Notes: generated from the sequence alone by a model not told the origin. Counted from the stretch's first letter, positions 11,713-22,668 are shown. The stretch: 64,000 nucleotides of DNA from Corylus avellana (GCF_901000735.1 NC_081541.1:30000813-30064812); one strand, 5' to 3'. Program-made: numbers and translations.

Positions 11713-12043
11713 ATACATATACCAATTAAATTTTCTTACCTAACATAGGTACCAATTAAATTTTGTTACCTAATATAGGTACTAATTAAATTTTTTTATC
11801 TAATATTTTTTTAAAACAAATAATTAATATTATTAATTAATTAATTTTTGACGTGTGAAATAATGGCATATCAATAATTATTAACGTGTCAAAATGACAC
11901 GTCAATAAATAGTGACGTGTTATTTTGCCACGTCAATAATTATTGACGTGGCAAATTCAACATGTCAATAAAGTTTTTCTTGACGTGGCAAAAAGTGTGT
12001 TATTGTAGACATGTCAAAAAATCATCTTTTTTTTTTTGTAGTG
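10320..12043. mobile_element. Non-autonomous CACTA (En/Spm-like) element
   Basis: Starts CACTACAAAAAA at 10320 and ends TTTTTTGTAGTG at 12043, the inverted termini that define CACTA elements. The flanking trinucleotides ACA (10317-10319) and ATA (12044-12046) are an imperfect 3-bp target duplication. Both subterminal regions (about 10355-10720 and 11395-12010) are packed with copies, in both orientations, of a short motif near TTGACGTGTCA, as expected of subterminal transposase-binding repeats. The interior is CT-rich and (TA)n microsatellite (11650-11709) without transposase. Open frames at 10741-11525 come from the CT-rich tract and are rejected as genes. Confidence 0.88.
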
Positions 12044-12938
12044 ATAGTCCAACGGCCCACAACCTAGTTAGCCGTCAAGATCGGAGCACATAATTTTCAA
12101 AAGAATAATGCTTCTTAGCTAAGTTTTTATTTAGCTAACCGAATGTCCACGCCATACTTCCATTCCCAATAGAATGAGGGAGGAAATCTATACGTTAATA
12201 ACAATTTATTGGCTGAAGCCCCTAAAATCCTGAGAGAAATGGCAGATATATTGACCTAAGAGAAAGAGAGGGAATTTAAAACCATATGCCGTTTTTGATA
12301 CTACAAATGCATTCCATGGCTAAAAGATTTATGAAGAGAGATATGAAATGAGTTAATTTTCCATGCATAAATTAAGGATGCAACCTTAAAATTTGAAAAT
12401 TGATGAGAGAAATGTTGCCCATTTGGGTTTTAATTGAATAGGAAACCAGTAGTTTCTTGTCCCATAATCATTCAATATACAATTCGAAATTATTGTGAGG
12501 CCTAGCTAGCTCAAAGATAATCATATATTGTAGCTAATTACCACCGTGTCAACATCATATCAAGACACTAACATACCTAGTACACAAAATAATCATTTCA
12601 CTCTCATGAAACTATTGCCTTTGGAAAATGAATTTTCTTTAGAAACGTGAAGTAAGAAAGGCAGGATATGCTCAAAGGAAAGTGAGAATATCCCATCAAA
12701 TTAGGCCACAAAAGACACATTTTCATGAAGATGACCATATCCCACTTTTTCAACTCATTCTCACAACCCTAATTGGTTAGCGTGTTTACCAAGGTTGGCA
12801 AGGTAGACCGGAAACATTAAAGTTGAAATGAGGTTTTGGTGCCCTGCACCTGGATAACCCTACGCCACTACCCTACAAACTTGACAGGTGTACAAAATAG
12901 AAGATTATGATCACCCACCTACACGGTCCATATGACTT
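12044..12938. other. Spacer left of the Mutator-like element
   Basis: No gene or recognisable repeat for most of its length. The last part (about 12921-12938) matches positions 1-16 and so belongs to the duplicated CHX upstream segment. The rest may be the part of that segment lying left of the window start in copy 1. Confidence 0.5.
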
Positions 12939-13170
12939 AGATCAGAATCTCCAACAATTGGTGAAAAATTGCCCATCAATTGTTTTTTGAAATTCTAGCC
13001 ATTCAATGTCATCTAAAGGTTTACAAGTTGCCACGTGTCCAACTTAAAGCAAAATAATAAAATATTATTTACATTTTAAAAAGAAAGTAAAATAAAGTAG
13101 TAATAAAATAAAATAAATAATTTAAAAATATAGGGTGTCAGTCACCCCATTTTTGTCATAGGGGGTGGCC

Positions 13171-13411
13171 TATAGAAGAGAAGATTTTGTGAATATTTTT
13201 GACTTGTTTATTTCATTGTTACACTTAGATATATATACAGAATATTTGAGGTTACAAAATAGGCAGGGGAATACACAGAGAATGATTCTAGAATGTTCTA
13301 CCCGTTGCTTGATTTGTGGCTGGCTTGTGGGTTGCCTTGTGTGTTGTAGCCGTTGCTTGATGTGTGGATGGTGTGTGGGGTTTATTTCCATATGGGTCTA
13401 GTTCTCTATTA
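13171..13411 (-). repeat. Copia 1, 3' LTR
   Basis: A 241-bp LTR matching 17740-18031. On the minus strand it starts TAATAGAGAAC and ends TCTTCTATA, so its termini are TA...TA instead of TG...CA. A G-rich polypurine tract (GAGGGGGCG on the minus strand, 13412-13420) abuts it. It lacks about 50 bp present in the 5' LTR, a loss that spans one copy of a short internal repeat (CCGTTGCTTG). Confidence 0.9.
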
Positions 13412-13414
13412 CGC

Positions 13415-16400
13415 CCCCTCAAGCGAGACAAGTGGCATACTATGTTGAGCTTGGTGCGCATGAGGGAAAAATGAGATGATGCAGTGGGCTTGGTAAAGAT
13501 GTCGGCTAAGTTATCTTTGCTTGAGATGAAGCGTACTGCTAGTGTTTTGGCGGCAACTTTATCACGAACAAAGTGAAAGTCTCATGAAAGGCGGGATTGG
13601 CAGAGAGGTATGTGGCACCAATGTTGTCACACCAAAGAGTGGGGGGTGAAGGAAGAAATATACCAAGATCGCGGAGCAGGGATTGAAGCCAAAGGAGTTC
13701 AGTTGCAGTGGTAGCAAGAGTGCGAAATTCAGATTTAGTGCTGGAGCGGGCGACTGTGCGTTGTTTGCGAGAGGACCAAGAAATGAGATTAGGGCCAAGA
13801 AAGATACAAAAACCGCCGGTGGATTTGCGATCATCGGGGCAGCCAGCCCAGTCTGCGTCTGAATAGGCTTGGAGGGTGCAAGAGGGAGAGCGACGAAGGA
13901 GCAAGCCATAGGAAATGGTAGATTTAAGATACCATAAGATGTGCTTGACAGCCTGCAGGTGAAGGGAGGTTGGCTGATGCATGAATTGAGAAACTTTGTT
14001 AACGGCAAATGATATGTCGGGTCGAGTTAGGGATAAATACTGAAGAGCTCCGACAAGGCTGCGATAGGGAGACGGATCAATGAGTGTATCTCCAGATCGT
14101 AGGGTGAGGGTGTGGGCTGTGGATATAGGAGTCTTGACAGGTTTGCCCTCGGACATGTTGCTCTTGAGGAGAAGGTTAAGGATGTAGCGTTGTTGAGATA
14201 AAATAATGCCATCGGAGGTGGAGATGGCCTCCATGCCGAGAAAGTAGTTGAGAGGTCCAAGGTCCTTGATGGCAAAGTCATCGTGAAGGGATTGCAGGAG
14301 TGAGTTTGTCCCTTGAGGAAGGGAGTTGGTGATGAGAATGTCATCCACATAGATGAGGACATAAGTGATTTCCGAAGGGGTTCGACGAATGAATAGGGAA
14401 GAGTCGGAGTGGGAACCAACGAATCCAAGCTCCAAAAGACGATCACTGAGACGAGAGTACCAAGCACGAGGGGCTTGTTTTAAGCCGTAGAGTGCTTTGT
14501 GGAGCTTGCAGACATGATGAGGAAACTGAGGGTGGATGAAGCCAGGAGGTTGGGCCATATACACATCCTCGGAGAGCCAGCCATGTAAGAAGGCATTGTG
14601 AACATCAATTTGACGGATCGGCCAGCCAGCAGATATGGCAAGGGAAAGGACCAAGCGAATGGTGGTGGGTTTGACAACTGGACTGTAGGTCTTGCCAAAG
14701 TCAATGCCGGGTTGTTGGTGAAAACCCTTGGCAACTAGGCGTGCTTTGTGACGATCCATAGAGCCATCAGCTTTGCGTTTGAGACAGAAAACCCACTTGC
14801 AGCCAACAATGTTCATGCCGGAAGTGGGAGGAATGAGAGTCCAAGTGCCATTGCTGAGGAGGGCATCAAACTCAATATTCATGGCGTCACGCCAGGCTGG
14901 GTGCTTGGAGGCAGTAGTGTAGGAGGTAGGTGCAATGTCATCTGAGCCAGCGGTGGCAATGAGAGCTTTAGGGAGTGGGTAGCGAACGAGGCCGTCGGAA
15001 AGAGTCTTTGGTTTGAAGATGTTGTTCTTTGAGCGANNNNNNNNNNNNNNNNNNNNTCTGCATGCGATGTTGAGTGGGAGGCAACACAGGTGGGCCATTC
15101 GAAAGATCGGGTAAAACCTGCAAAAGAGAAGAAGTGGTGTTAGTAGGGTTCGAAGTTGAAGGAGTGGGAGGGGTAGGCGGGGAGACAGGCAAGGAGGTTG
15201 GATCTTCGTGATTTGGTGAGAGTGGGTGACATGGGATGATGGGGGTGTGTGGAAGGAGGGGAGGGTAGATAGTAGTGTGTGAGGGAGAAGGAGACGTGTG
15301 TGGGGGATGGGAGATAGAGGTGAAAGGAAAGGATGATTCATCAAAGATAACGTTGCGAGAAATATAAATGCGTCCAGTTGGTGGGTGGAGGCATTGATAG
15401 CCATGATGAGAGGAACTATAGCCGATAAAGATGCATGTGTCGGAGTGAAAATCAAGTTTATGCTTGTTATAGGGCCGAAGATGAGGCCAACAAGCACAAC
15501 CGAACACTCGCATAAAGTTGTAATTGGGCCGAAGGTTGAATAATTTTTGAAAGGGGGATGTATTATTAAGGACAGGTGTAGGGAGGCAATTGATAAGGTA
15601 ACATGCTGTTTGAAAAGCCTCGGCCCAATAAATAAGGGGAGCTGAGCATTGGGCTAGAAGAGTGAGGCCCATTTCTACAATATGTCGATGTTTACGTTCC
15701 ACAGACCCATTTTGTTGGTGAGTGTGTTGACACGTAATCCGATGATGAATGCCATGAAAGGCAAAAAGGTGACGTAATTTTTGAAATTTACCCCCACCAT
15801 CCGTTTGGATGGATTTGATTTTACGATCAAAAAGGCGTTCGACATAAGCCTGAAATTTGGGAAAAATAGAGAAAACATCAGATTTACATGTAATTGGGTA
15901 AAACCAAGTGAATTTACTAAAATGATCAACAAATATCACATAATAGCGTGCACCATTATTGGATAAAAGAGGGGAAGGTCCCCAAACGTCAGAAAACACT
16001 AATTCAAGTGGGACACTTGATTTATTTTCAGATAAAAGGAAATGGAAGTTGGTGACTTTTGCCGCGCTGGCATGCAGGGCAAACAGTGGGCTTCTTATTG
16101 GATGTAGTGGAAAGATTAAAATTTGAGACGACATGGCGAACAATGCGATCGGCAGGATGTCCAAGTCGGGCGTGCCAATTCACAAAGGTGGTACGTTCAC
16201 TGAGAAAGACACATGGTGGTGCAGCTGAAGGGGGAAACCAATGATATAAGCCATTTCTACTCTGACCGTGATGTAGTACTTTCCCGGACTTGCGATCCTT
16301 AACAAAAAAATAAGAAGGGTGAAATTCCATAGAAACATTATTATCAGTAGTAAATTTTTGAACAGAAAGTAAATTCTTAGTAATTTTAGGAACATGTAAA

Positions 16401-16618
16401 ACATGACGTAAAATAAATTGAGGAGAAAGTTTAGAAATGCCAGTGTTTTTTATGGCCAAACGGGTACCATTGCCCACTTGGATCTCATCGGGCCCATCAT
16501 ATGTTTCTGAGTGAAGGGTTAAGTTGTTGAGATCGGAGGTGACATGGTGGGTGGCACCAGTATCTGGGTACCAATTTAGGTCCCGAGAGGAGGATGATGA
16601 CTCTATGTATGCTGTCAA
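13415..16618 (-). pseudogene. Copia 1 pol: protease, integrase, RT, RNase H
   Basis: Read right to left. Protease has WYPDTGATHHVT (about 16560-16595). The GAG-pre-integrase zinc region ends with CPACQRGKSHQLP. Integrase carries the D-D-E positions in FSDVWGPS, QTDGGGKF and NGSVERKHRHI. RT has [12 protein letters not shown] and the catalytic YVDD ([11 protein letters not shown]). RNase H has AYSDADWAG and ends near [11 protein letters not shown]. Breaks: a 1-bp frameshift between the zinc region and integrase (about 16030-16045); the 20-N gap; and a small deletion near 13580-13600 in RNase H that shifts the frame and leaves an early stop at 13539, although the expected C-terminal codons can still be followed in another frame to the polypurine tract. 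Most of the protein is preserved, so the insertion is not very old. Confidence 0.92.
15037..15056. other. Assembly gap (20 N)
   Basis: Twenty N within copia 1 between integrase and RT. Coding sequence is visible on both sides. Confidence 0.99.
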
Positions 16619-17647
16619 ATTTGGGCCAGTAGCCTAGTAGGCTTGATCAAACCGGTGGTAGCAATTTAGGGCTGAATGGCCCATTTTACCACAAACTTGG
16701 CATGTGGGTCTAGAGCCCATATGTGGGCTGGATCTAGAAGGGCCTATGGAGGAAATATAATTTGAGGAGTGACCCATTCCTCCCTTATTTCTAGAAGCCG
16801 AAGGTGGTGCACGCCCCCTTGAACGAAAATCTTGGCCGGAGGAGCGTGGGAGGCGTCTGTTTGTGTCACGGCCACGGTGAGAAGTGAAGCTCCGAGAAGC
16901 GATATTGGCTATGGGGAACAGGGAGTCAGTTTGATGGTGCTGAGCAAGACGAGCTTCATGGGCAAGAAGGTGCCCAAACAGAGTATCCAGGGAGAGGGGC
17001 TCTACACGCGTGGTGACTGAGGTCACAAAGGGGTCGTATTCAGGACCCAGACCGCCGAGCAGAGAGGTTGTAAATTCAGAGTCACTGACTGGATGGCCGG
17101 CTGCGGCAAGGGTTGCGACAATTTGTTTGATTTTGAAGAAATAGTCGGAGACACTCAGGTTGCCCTTTTTGGCCGTGGTGAGTTGAAGACGAAGATTCAA
17201 CGTGCAGGCTTGTGACTCGGATGTAAATGTCTGATCAAGTGTCTTCCACAAGTCTTGGGCAGTTTTACAACCAAGGACTTGGGGCAACATGTCATCCGAT
17301 ATGGATGACATGCGCATGCTGAGGATCAATTGATCCTGACGAAGCCACCATAGAGTTTCTAGATCGGTGGAGACAGTGGGTGTGCCGTTTGGAGAGGTGG
17401 AGGTTTGTGGGCTGGGTGGAGTTTTGGTGCCATCAAGGAAACCATATAGGTCGTGACCTTTGAGGAAGGGTTCTACAAGGCCACGCCAGGTCAAGTAATT
17501 TCCTTTGTTGAGTTTGGTAATAGATTGGGCAAAACTTGAGAGTTGGGTGGTGGGAATGGGCTACTGTGTTTGGGTGGTATTGGGTGTGGTTGAAGTTGGG
17601 GTGAGATCAGGCGTGGTTGGGCTAGCTGTGGTAGATGAGGAGGTCAT
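16619..17647 (-). pseudogene. Copia 1 gag
   Basis: The likely start ATG is at 17647 on the minus strand, about 80 bp from the primer-binding site. The product has the copia gag region (LTTAKKGNLSVSDYFFKIKQ) and a C-terminal zinc knuckle CQVCGKMGHSALNC, followed by protease in the same frame. Two in-frame TAG codons break it, one near 17562 in the Thr/Pro-rich N-terminus and one at the gag-protease junction near 16619. Both would be CAG with a single C-to-T change. The first half of pol otherwise continues in frame. Confidence 0.88.
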
Positions 17648-17726
17648 TGCTGCAAGGTGTTTGATAAAAGGTTTCAATGAACAAAAAAAAATCAGCAGCA
17701 AGGCACAACGTGGGTCGCTTGTTTAT

Positions 17727-17739
17727 GGCTCTGATACCA
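17727..17739 (-). other. Copia 1 primer-binding site
   Basis: On the minus strand, TGGTATCAGAGCC, complementary to the 3' end of initiator methionine tRNA as in most plant copia elements. It directly abuts the 5' LTR (17740), fixing both the LTR edge and the orientation. Confidence 0.93.
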
Positions 17740-18031
17740 TATAGAAGAGAAGATTTTGTAAATATTTTTGACTTGTTTATTTCATTGTTACACTTAGATA
17801 TATATATATATACAGAATATTTGAGGTTACAAAATAGGCAGGGGAATACACAGAGAATGATTCTAGAATGTTCTGCCCGTTGCTTGTCTTGATTTGATTT
17901 TGGTTTCCTTTTCTATTGTAGCCGTTGCTTGATTTGTGGCTGGCTTGTGGGTTGCCTTGTGTGTTGTAGCCGTTGCTTGATGTGTGGCTGGTGTGTGGGG
18001 TTTATTTCCATATGGGTCTAGTTCTCTATTA
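17740..18031 (-). repeat. Copia 1, 5' LTR
   Basis: A 292-bp LTR, near identical to 13171-13411 apart from about 50 extra bases near 17885-17935 and a longer TA run near 17801-17811. The TA...TA termini are shared with the other LTR. Confidence 0.9.
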
Positions 18032-18858
18032 TGGCTAGCCACCCCATCTTAGCCATGGGATGGCCGAACCACCCCCTAAGGCCACTCCGGCAGTCCTTGC
18101 AGGTGCACCACGGCTTAAGCCTCAAGATGAAGACCAACAAAGAAAACAAAGAGAAAAGAGTTGTAAAAGAGAAGAACAAAATGCAGAAAAAAGCTTCCAA
18201 ACCCATATCAGACAGAGACAAAGAGAGAGAGGGGGAAAAATGGAAGGCAATGAGGGAAGGAAATGGAGGATTAGTTTTATAATGAGGCAGGAGAGTGTAG
18301 CGTGGGCAGAGAAGTCATAAATTTCAGTAAATCAGCAACTTTTGGTCTAGGGAAGATGATGATATACGTACAACTATATACAAGATGTAGATTTCGACAC
18401 ATAAAAAGGCATCACTAACGCCCTAGGGGGTGGTTCGGCCACCCCCTGGCACCCTAGGGGGTGGCTTCGGCCACCCCAAGTACCTGTTGGGAGTGGCCGA
18501 AGCTACCCTCATGGCCCCAATGCGTGGTTCGGCCATCCCTTAGCGCCAAACCCATAAATTATATTTTTTGGGGATAGCCCAACCGGCCCTTGGGGGTGGC
18601 TTCAGCCACCCCCATGGCTAAGCTGGGGTGGCCGGCCACCCCCTTTGACAAAAATGAGGTGGCTAGCCAGCTCATATTTTTTAATTAATTATTTTAATTA
18701 GTTTATTTTACATTTATTTTTTAAATATAAATAATATTTTATTATTTTATTTTGAGTGAGACACGTGGCAACTTGTAGAACCTTGGATAACATTGAATGA
18801 CCATGATTTTAAAATTTTTTTCTGGGCAATCTCCTATCTATTGCTGGGGATCTGATCT

Positions 18859-19848
18859 ACATGACTTTGCTAGCATGGTCTTCCTCTCCCTTTATTATTT
18901 TACTTTTCACTAGTATTAATTATAAAAATATCTAGGTTTGACTGTGATGAAGTTTGAATAAGACTACATCCTTATCTTGTTTTGTTTTTTATTTTTGTCC
19001 TTTTTATTTTGTTGAACCAATCTTTTCCGCGGCCGGATGGTTGATATGCTATCTACAAAATAGACAAAATGGTTATTCAAAATTTGCCAGTTCTCGGGGC
19101 TGAAGTCACTCCAATGCTAAAATTAGTACACTGTTTGAAAAGAATCGTAATGAAGAAATTTTCAGGTAAATATGGTGAGCATCTAAGCATAAGTGTAAAA
19201 ATGGATAAAGAGATTTTGTTTTTTTTTTTTTGATACTAGAGAGATCTCTCCTTATTGGGGGTGTACGTGTACCCATTTTTATAGGAAGTTCTTATGGATG
19301 CAATTATAATTTATGTAGTGGGTAGTTATCCCAATGTAATTGGCTTGTGTTATTATTTGAGTAGGACCCATGATAAATTTTACTCCCAACAATTATCTCC
19401 TCCTTCTCATGGTTGACTTGTCCAACTACTTGAGCATTGTGAATCTAATATATACTCATGATCGGAATTACCTTTGACCTTCAATACTGAGGGTGAAATG
19501 TCGGCCATCAAGTGTCTAATTATGCCAAATACATTCCTAATTTAGGAACGCCGGATCCCAATGCCTAGGCTATCATGGAGGAAATTAAACCCCACGATTA
19601 GGCTTTAAACATATGCTAAAAAGTAGTTACATCAAGAATACTTTAAAAGGAAAACTTATGTAAAGTCAAAGAGACACTTGATCATAAGTTTAAAACTCCG
19701 ACATAGTGCACTTATATCACCTTTCCAAACTCTATACTAACTTAAGCATCAAATCTATTCCATTGACACCCACCTGCCACCAATAAGCTCTTGTGTTTAA
19801 TTCTTTCTTTTCTACACGTGTGAATTGATTAGTGTTTGGCACTAAGAA
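18859..19848 (+). repeat. CHX upstream region, second copy, distal part
   Basis: Matches 1-1260 of the window, without the MITE at 323-732 (intact target at 19305-19313) but with extra sequence near 18980-19130. It ends at the phrase TTGATTAGTGTTTGGCACTA, which occurs again at about 46916-46936. The rest of the upstream region therefore continues at 46869 on the far side of the transposon block. No gene here. Confidence 0.8.
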
Positions 19849-20973
19849 GGGCATATGCCCCCTCTCAACCCCCAAAAAAAATTCCCTTACCCCCAATAGA
19901 TTTTTCTTGGATACCCTGATGCCCACCCTCAACCACTCACCAGAGGCATCCAAATTACCGGCAGCGGCAAGGCATACGATTTCCAAACTTTTAGTTTCAT
20001 TGTTTCAAACTATTTCAGAGATAGAAATTAGGCTATTCTTTAAAATCATGAAGAAGACAAGTATGTACAGTTGCAAACAGTGCCCTTTTTACACGTTAGT
20101 CTTTATAATATGAAAAGAACGCACCGTTTCAATCCGTTGCCCTTTTTTTTTTTTTTTCCAATGACAAGACGCTCTATAGCCCGTACGTTGCGTGAAATGG
20201 TGAAAGCATTGAAATGCCAAATTCTGAGTTGAATTGAGCATAAAGTTAGCCTTTCTTTTTACAATTTCTTTTTCTAGAAAAATTTCACGTTTGTAATCAA
20301 ATTTTTTCATTAATTTATTTTTAAATAATGAAAATGTGTACGCTTGTATATTTAAATAGCTCAATATATATATATATATATATGAAATATATAGTTGTAG
20401 TTAACTAAGATCATGGAGAACAAAAATAATTATAGTGATCTCCATTTAATTTTTAAAGTAGCTTGCGTCGAGATATATTTAATAAATCTATCAGTAAATT
20501 ATTGTTTAAAAATAAAAGTTTTTGATTATCATCCTAATGATAGATACCAAATTCAAATAACATTTTTTAATTTTTTTAATCAACTTTTTGTTAACGATAT
20601 TTTTTAATTTTGACCCCTTTGAACTGAAATTCTGGCTCCGCCACTTTCTCTTTCTTTGTCTTTTCTTCTTTGCTCCCAACATACACGTGACACTCCATTT
20701 CTTTCTTATGTCTTTGTCTCCTTCCCTTGAAGCTAATTCCTAATAAGTCCCTCTACCTACTTCTAAGTGTACCAAATTACCCCTCTTAGTTCCTTAAACC
20801 ACAAAAGACCCATTATCCACAATTACCACCTCTTGTCTTTTCCTTTTTGTGGTTTAATCAAATAAAACGACAAACCTCAATTTAAACCCTCTAATACTAT
20901 AGAAAATCAAAACCTATAATTATCTCATCATTAGCAAATTCGGATCTTATAAAATAAAATCAACAATTAAAAC
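19849..20973. other. Spacer with no supported gene
   Basis: AT-rich. Near 20610-20645 there is CTGGCTCCGCCAC, which resembles one end of a hAT element like that at 8574-9043, without a visible partner. The open frames here (19732-20607) are short and low complexity, and I do not accept them. Confidence 0.5.
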
Positions 20974-21383
20974 CAGAGCCGACTCAATGTATTTGGGGGG
21001 CTTAGGCGAAATTTTGAAGTTGGACCTTTTTTTTTTAATATTTAAATATTAATTAAATAATATTATTATATGTTTATAATTTTATTATTATTTTCATTCT
21101 TATTGTTGTTTCATGACTTTTAAGTTTAACTTTTAACTAGTTGTCGAAAAAAATTGATGTGGCATATTTGTTTTTTTGGGTTAATTGGTCTTATTTTACA
21201 ATGGGCTTATTATATTGGAGCCATATTTTAGAGGCCTTAAATTTTTATGGGAAAAATTTTGGGCCTTATTTAAAAAAAAAAATTAGGCCTTAAGTTAAAA
21301 TAAAATTAAAATTTTTTTTAGGTCCTTACTAACTGGTGGCCCTAGGCGATTGCCTCAGTGGCCTAGCCATTGAGTTGGCCCTG
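20974..21383. mobile_element. hAT-type MITE with perfect 8-bp TSD
   Basis: A 410-bp element with inverted ends CAGAGCCGACTCAATG and the complement of CATTGAGTTGGCCCTG. It is flanked by a perfect 8-bp duplication ATTAAAAC at 20966-20973 and 21384-21391. Non-coding. Its termini differ from the element at 8574, so it is a separate family. Confidence 0.88.
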
Positions 21384-21439
21384 ATTAAAACCCATAATAA
21401 CAAATGCCGAATTATCCTTGAATAATTATTTCCTCCAAA

Positions 21440-21823
21440 ATAATTTCGGGGTATTACATATTAGGATTTGGACAAGGCCTGAAAGAGTCCAAATTTGGAA
21501 TCCAAGGATGAGACCAGACATTACTGTTGGATCTCATAGAGATTGCAAGGCAAGCACCCTTTCCCACAATAGATCTAGAGTTCAATAAGCCTTTCCAAAG
21601 CCAAGAATCTAGAGGCCTAGATCTAGAGTTCAATAAGCCTTTCCAAAGCCAAGAATCTAGAGGTCTAGGAGTTGCATTAAGAAAGCTCTGACCAAAGTTC
21701 AAATATTTGCCAGCAAGAGATTTAGGTTTACAGATGTTATCCCAAGCCAGTAAAGTCAGATTGTGACTCTTGTTGGTAGGAAAACCCCACCAAAATTTCC
21801 TTAAAATAGAGTTTAAATTCTAG
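21440..21823 (-). pseudogene. LINE remnant (RT C-terminal / zinc-binding region)
   Basis: On the minus strand it encodes pieces typical of the plant L1-type region after the RT: KFWWGFPTNKSHNL, LLAWDNICKPKS, LWKGLLNSRS, GKGACLAISMRS and WSHPWIPNL. There is no 5' part. It contains a perfect or near-perfect 48-bp tandem duplication (21570-21617 and 21618-21665) that repeats the 16 residues RPLDSWLWKGLLNSRS in frame. Confidence 0.75.
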
Positions 21824-21832
21824 GAAAATTAC

Positions 21833-21962
21833 AGTTTACCCCCTAAAGTTGACAACGTTTTTCAATTCGAACACTAAAGTTTCAATTTTTGCAAACCACC
21901 CCTCCAAAGTTTCAAATTTTTGCAATTTGACCAATTGTATCTAAAACTTCCCATATTCCCCT

Positions 21963-21997
<35 letters not shown>

Positions 21998-22265
21998 TTA
22001 AAAAAAAATCGGAGTGGCTGGCCATCTAGCCATTTTTGCACCCTCCAAATTTGTTTTGTTTTGTTTTGTTTTTTTGTTTTAATTTTGTTTTAATTTTAAT
22101 TTTTATATAAAAAGTAAAAATTGGGGGCAATATGAGAATTTTGAGATAATATTGGTCGAATTGAAAAAAATTGAAACTTTGTTGGGGTGGATTGCAAAAA
22201 TTGAAACTTTGATATACGAATTGAAAAATGCTGTCAACTTTGGGGGGGTAAACTGTAATTTTTTC
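21833..22265. mobile_element. Foldback MITE (ATTACAGTTTACCCCC ends)
   Basis: About 430 bp with inverted ends AAATTACAGTTTACCCCC and complement, and further inverted similarity inside (TTGAAACTTT blocks). No clear target duplication. It appears to cut off the third LTR unit of the TRIM to its right. Confidence 0.65.
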
Positions 22266-22662
22266 TCTCGTGGACTGTTGGGCCAAGACTTGTTGGCTGA
22301 ACCTTGGCTTTGATACCAATGTTGGATGATCTTGAGCCTCTCTCAACCCCAAAAGCTAGCTCAAGAGGTAATACTTTCCTTCACACTTATAAACTGACCA
22401 CCAGCCCCTTCTGTAACCGATGTGGGATGACCTCAACAATCTCCTCCTCACACATCGGGTACTGGGTCGGAGCAGCGACAACTTGTTTATCCCGTGGACT
22501 GTTAGGCCGAGACTTGTTGGTAAACCTGGGCTTTGATATCAGTGTTGGGTGGTCTTGGACCTCTTTCAACCCCAAAAGCTAGCTCAAGAGGTGATGCTTT
22601 CCCTCACACTTATAAACTGACCACCAGCCCATTCCACAACCAATGTGGGATAACCCCAACAA
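22266..22662 (-). mobile_element. Tandem TRIM element
   Basis: Two short direct repeats, 22319-22432 and 22542-22662, each bounded by TGTTGG...CAACA, are miniature LTRs. Read on the minus strand, TGATATCAAAGCC just inside the right LTR is a degenerate initiator-tRNA primer-binding site. GTGTGAGGAGGAGAT just before the left LTR is a polypurine tract. Another primer-site-like sequence (TTGGTATCAAAGCC) follows the left LTR, so a further unit starts there and is cut off at the MITE. This is a head-to-tail TRIM array with no coding capacity. Confidence 0.75.
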
Positions 22663-22668
22663 TATATT

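Larger units (their letters stand above)
13171..18031 (-). mobile_element. Ty1/copia retrotransposon, minus strand, near complete
   Basis: LTRs at 17740-18031 (5') and 13171-13411 (3') enclose gag and pol in copia order (gag, protease, integrase, RT, RNase H). A primer-binding site and a G-rich polypurine tract sit in the right places. Candidate 5-bp target duplications are TGGCC (13166-13170) and TGGCT (18032-18036), a 4/5 match. It lies inside the Mutator-like element, so it is the younger of the two. A 20-N gap (15037-15056) falls between integrase and RT. Confidence 0.95.
12939..18858. mobile_element. Mutator-like non-autonomous element, split by a copia
   Basis: Ends are inverted repeats: left AGATCAGAATCTCC; the complement of the right end is AGATCAGATCCCC. 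Similarity continues inwards for about 200 bp, including a complementary pair of GC-rich GGTGGC/GCCACC stretches. Flanks are ATATGACTT (12930-12938) and ACATGACTT (18859-18867), an 8/9 match to a 9-bp duplication. The paralogous segment at the window start carries a single ACATGACTT at 8-16, the empty site. Without the copia at 13171-18031 it would be about 1.06 kb. No transposase is visible. Confidence 0.85.

Noticed and set aside
10355..12010. Regularly repeated short palindromes that could suggest a CRISPR-like array
   Set aside because: Spacing is irregular, copies occur in both orientations and vary, and they sit at the ends of a CACTA element; CRISPR is not expected in plant DNA.
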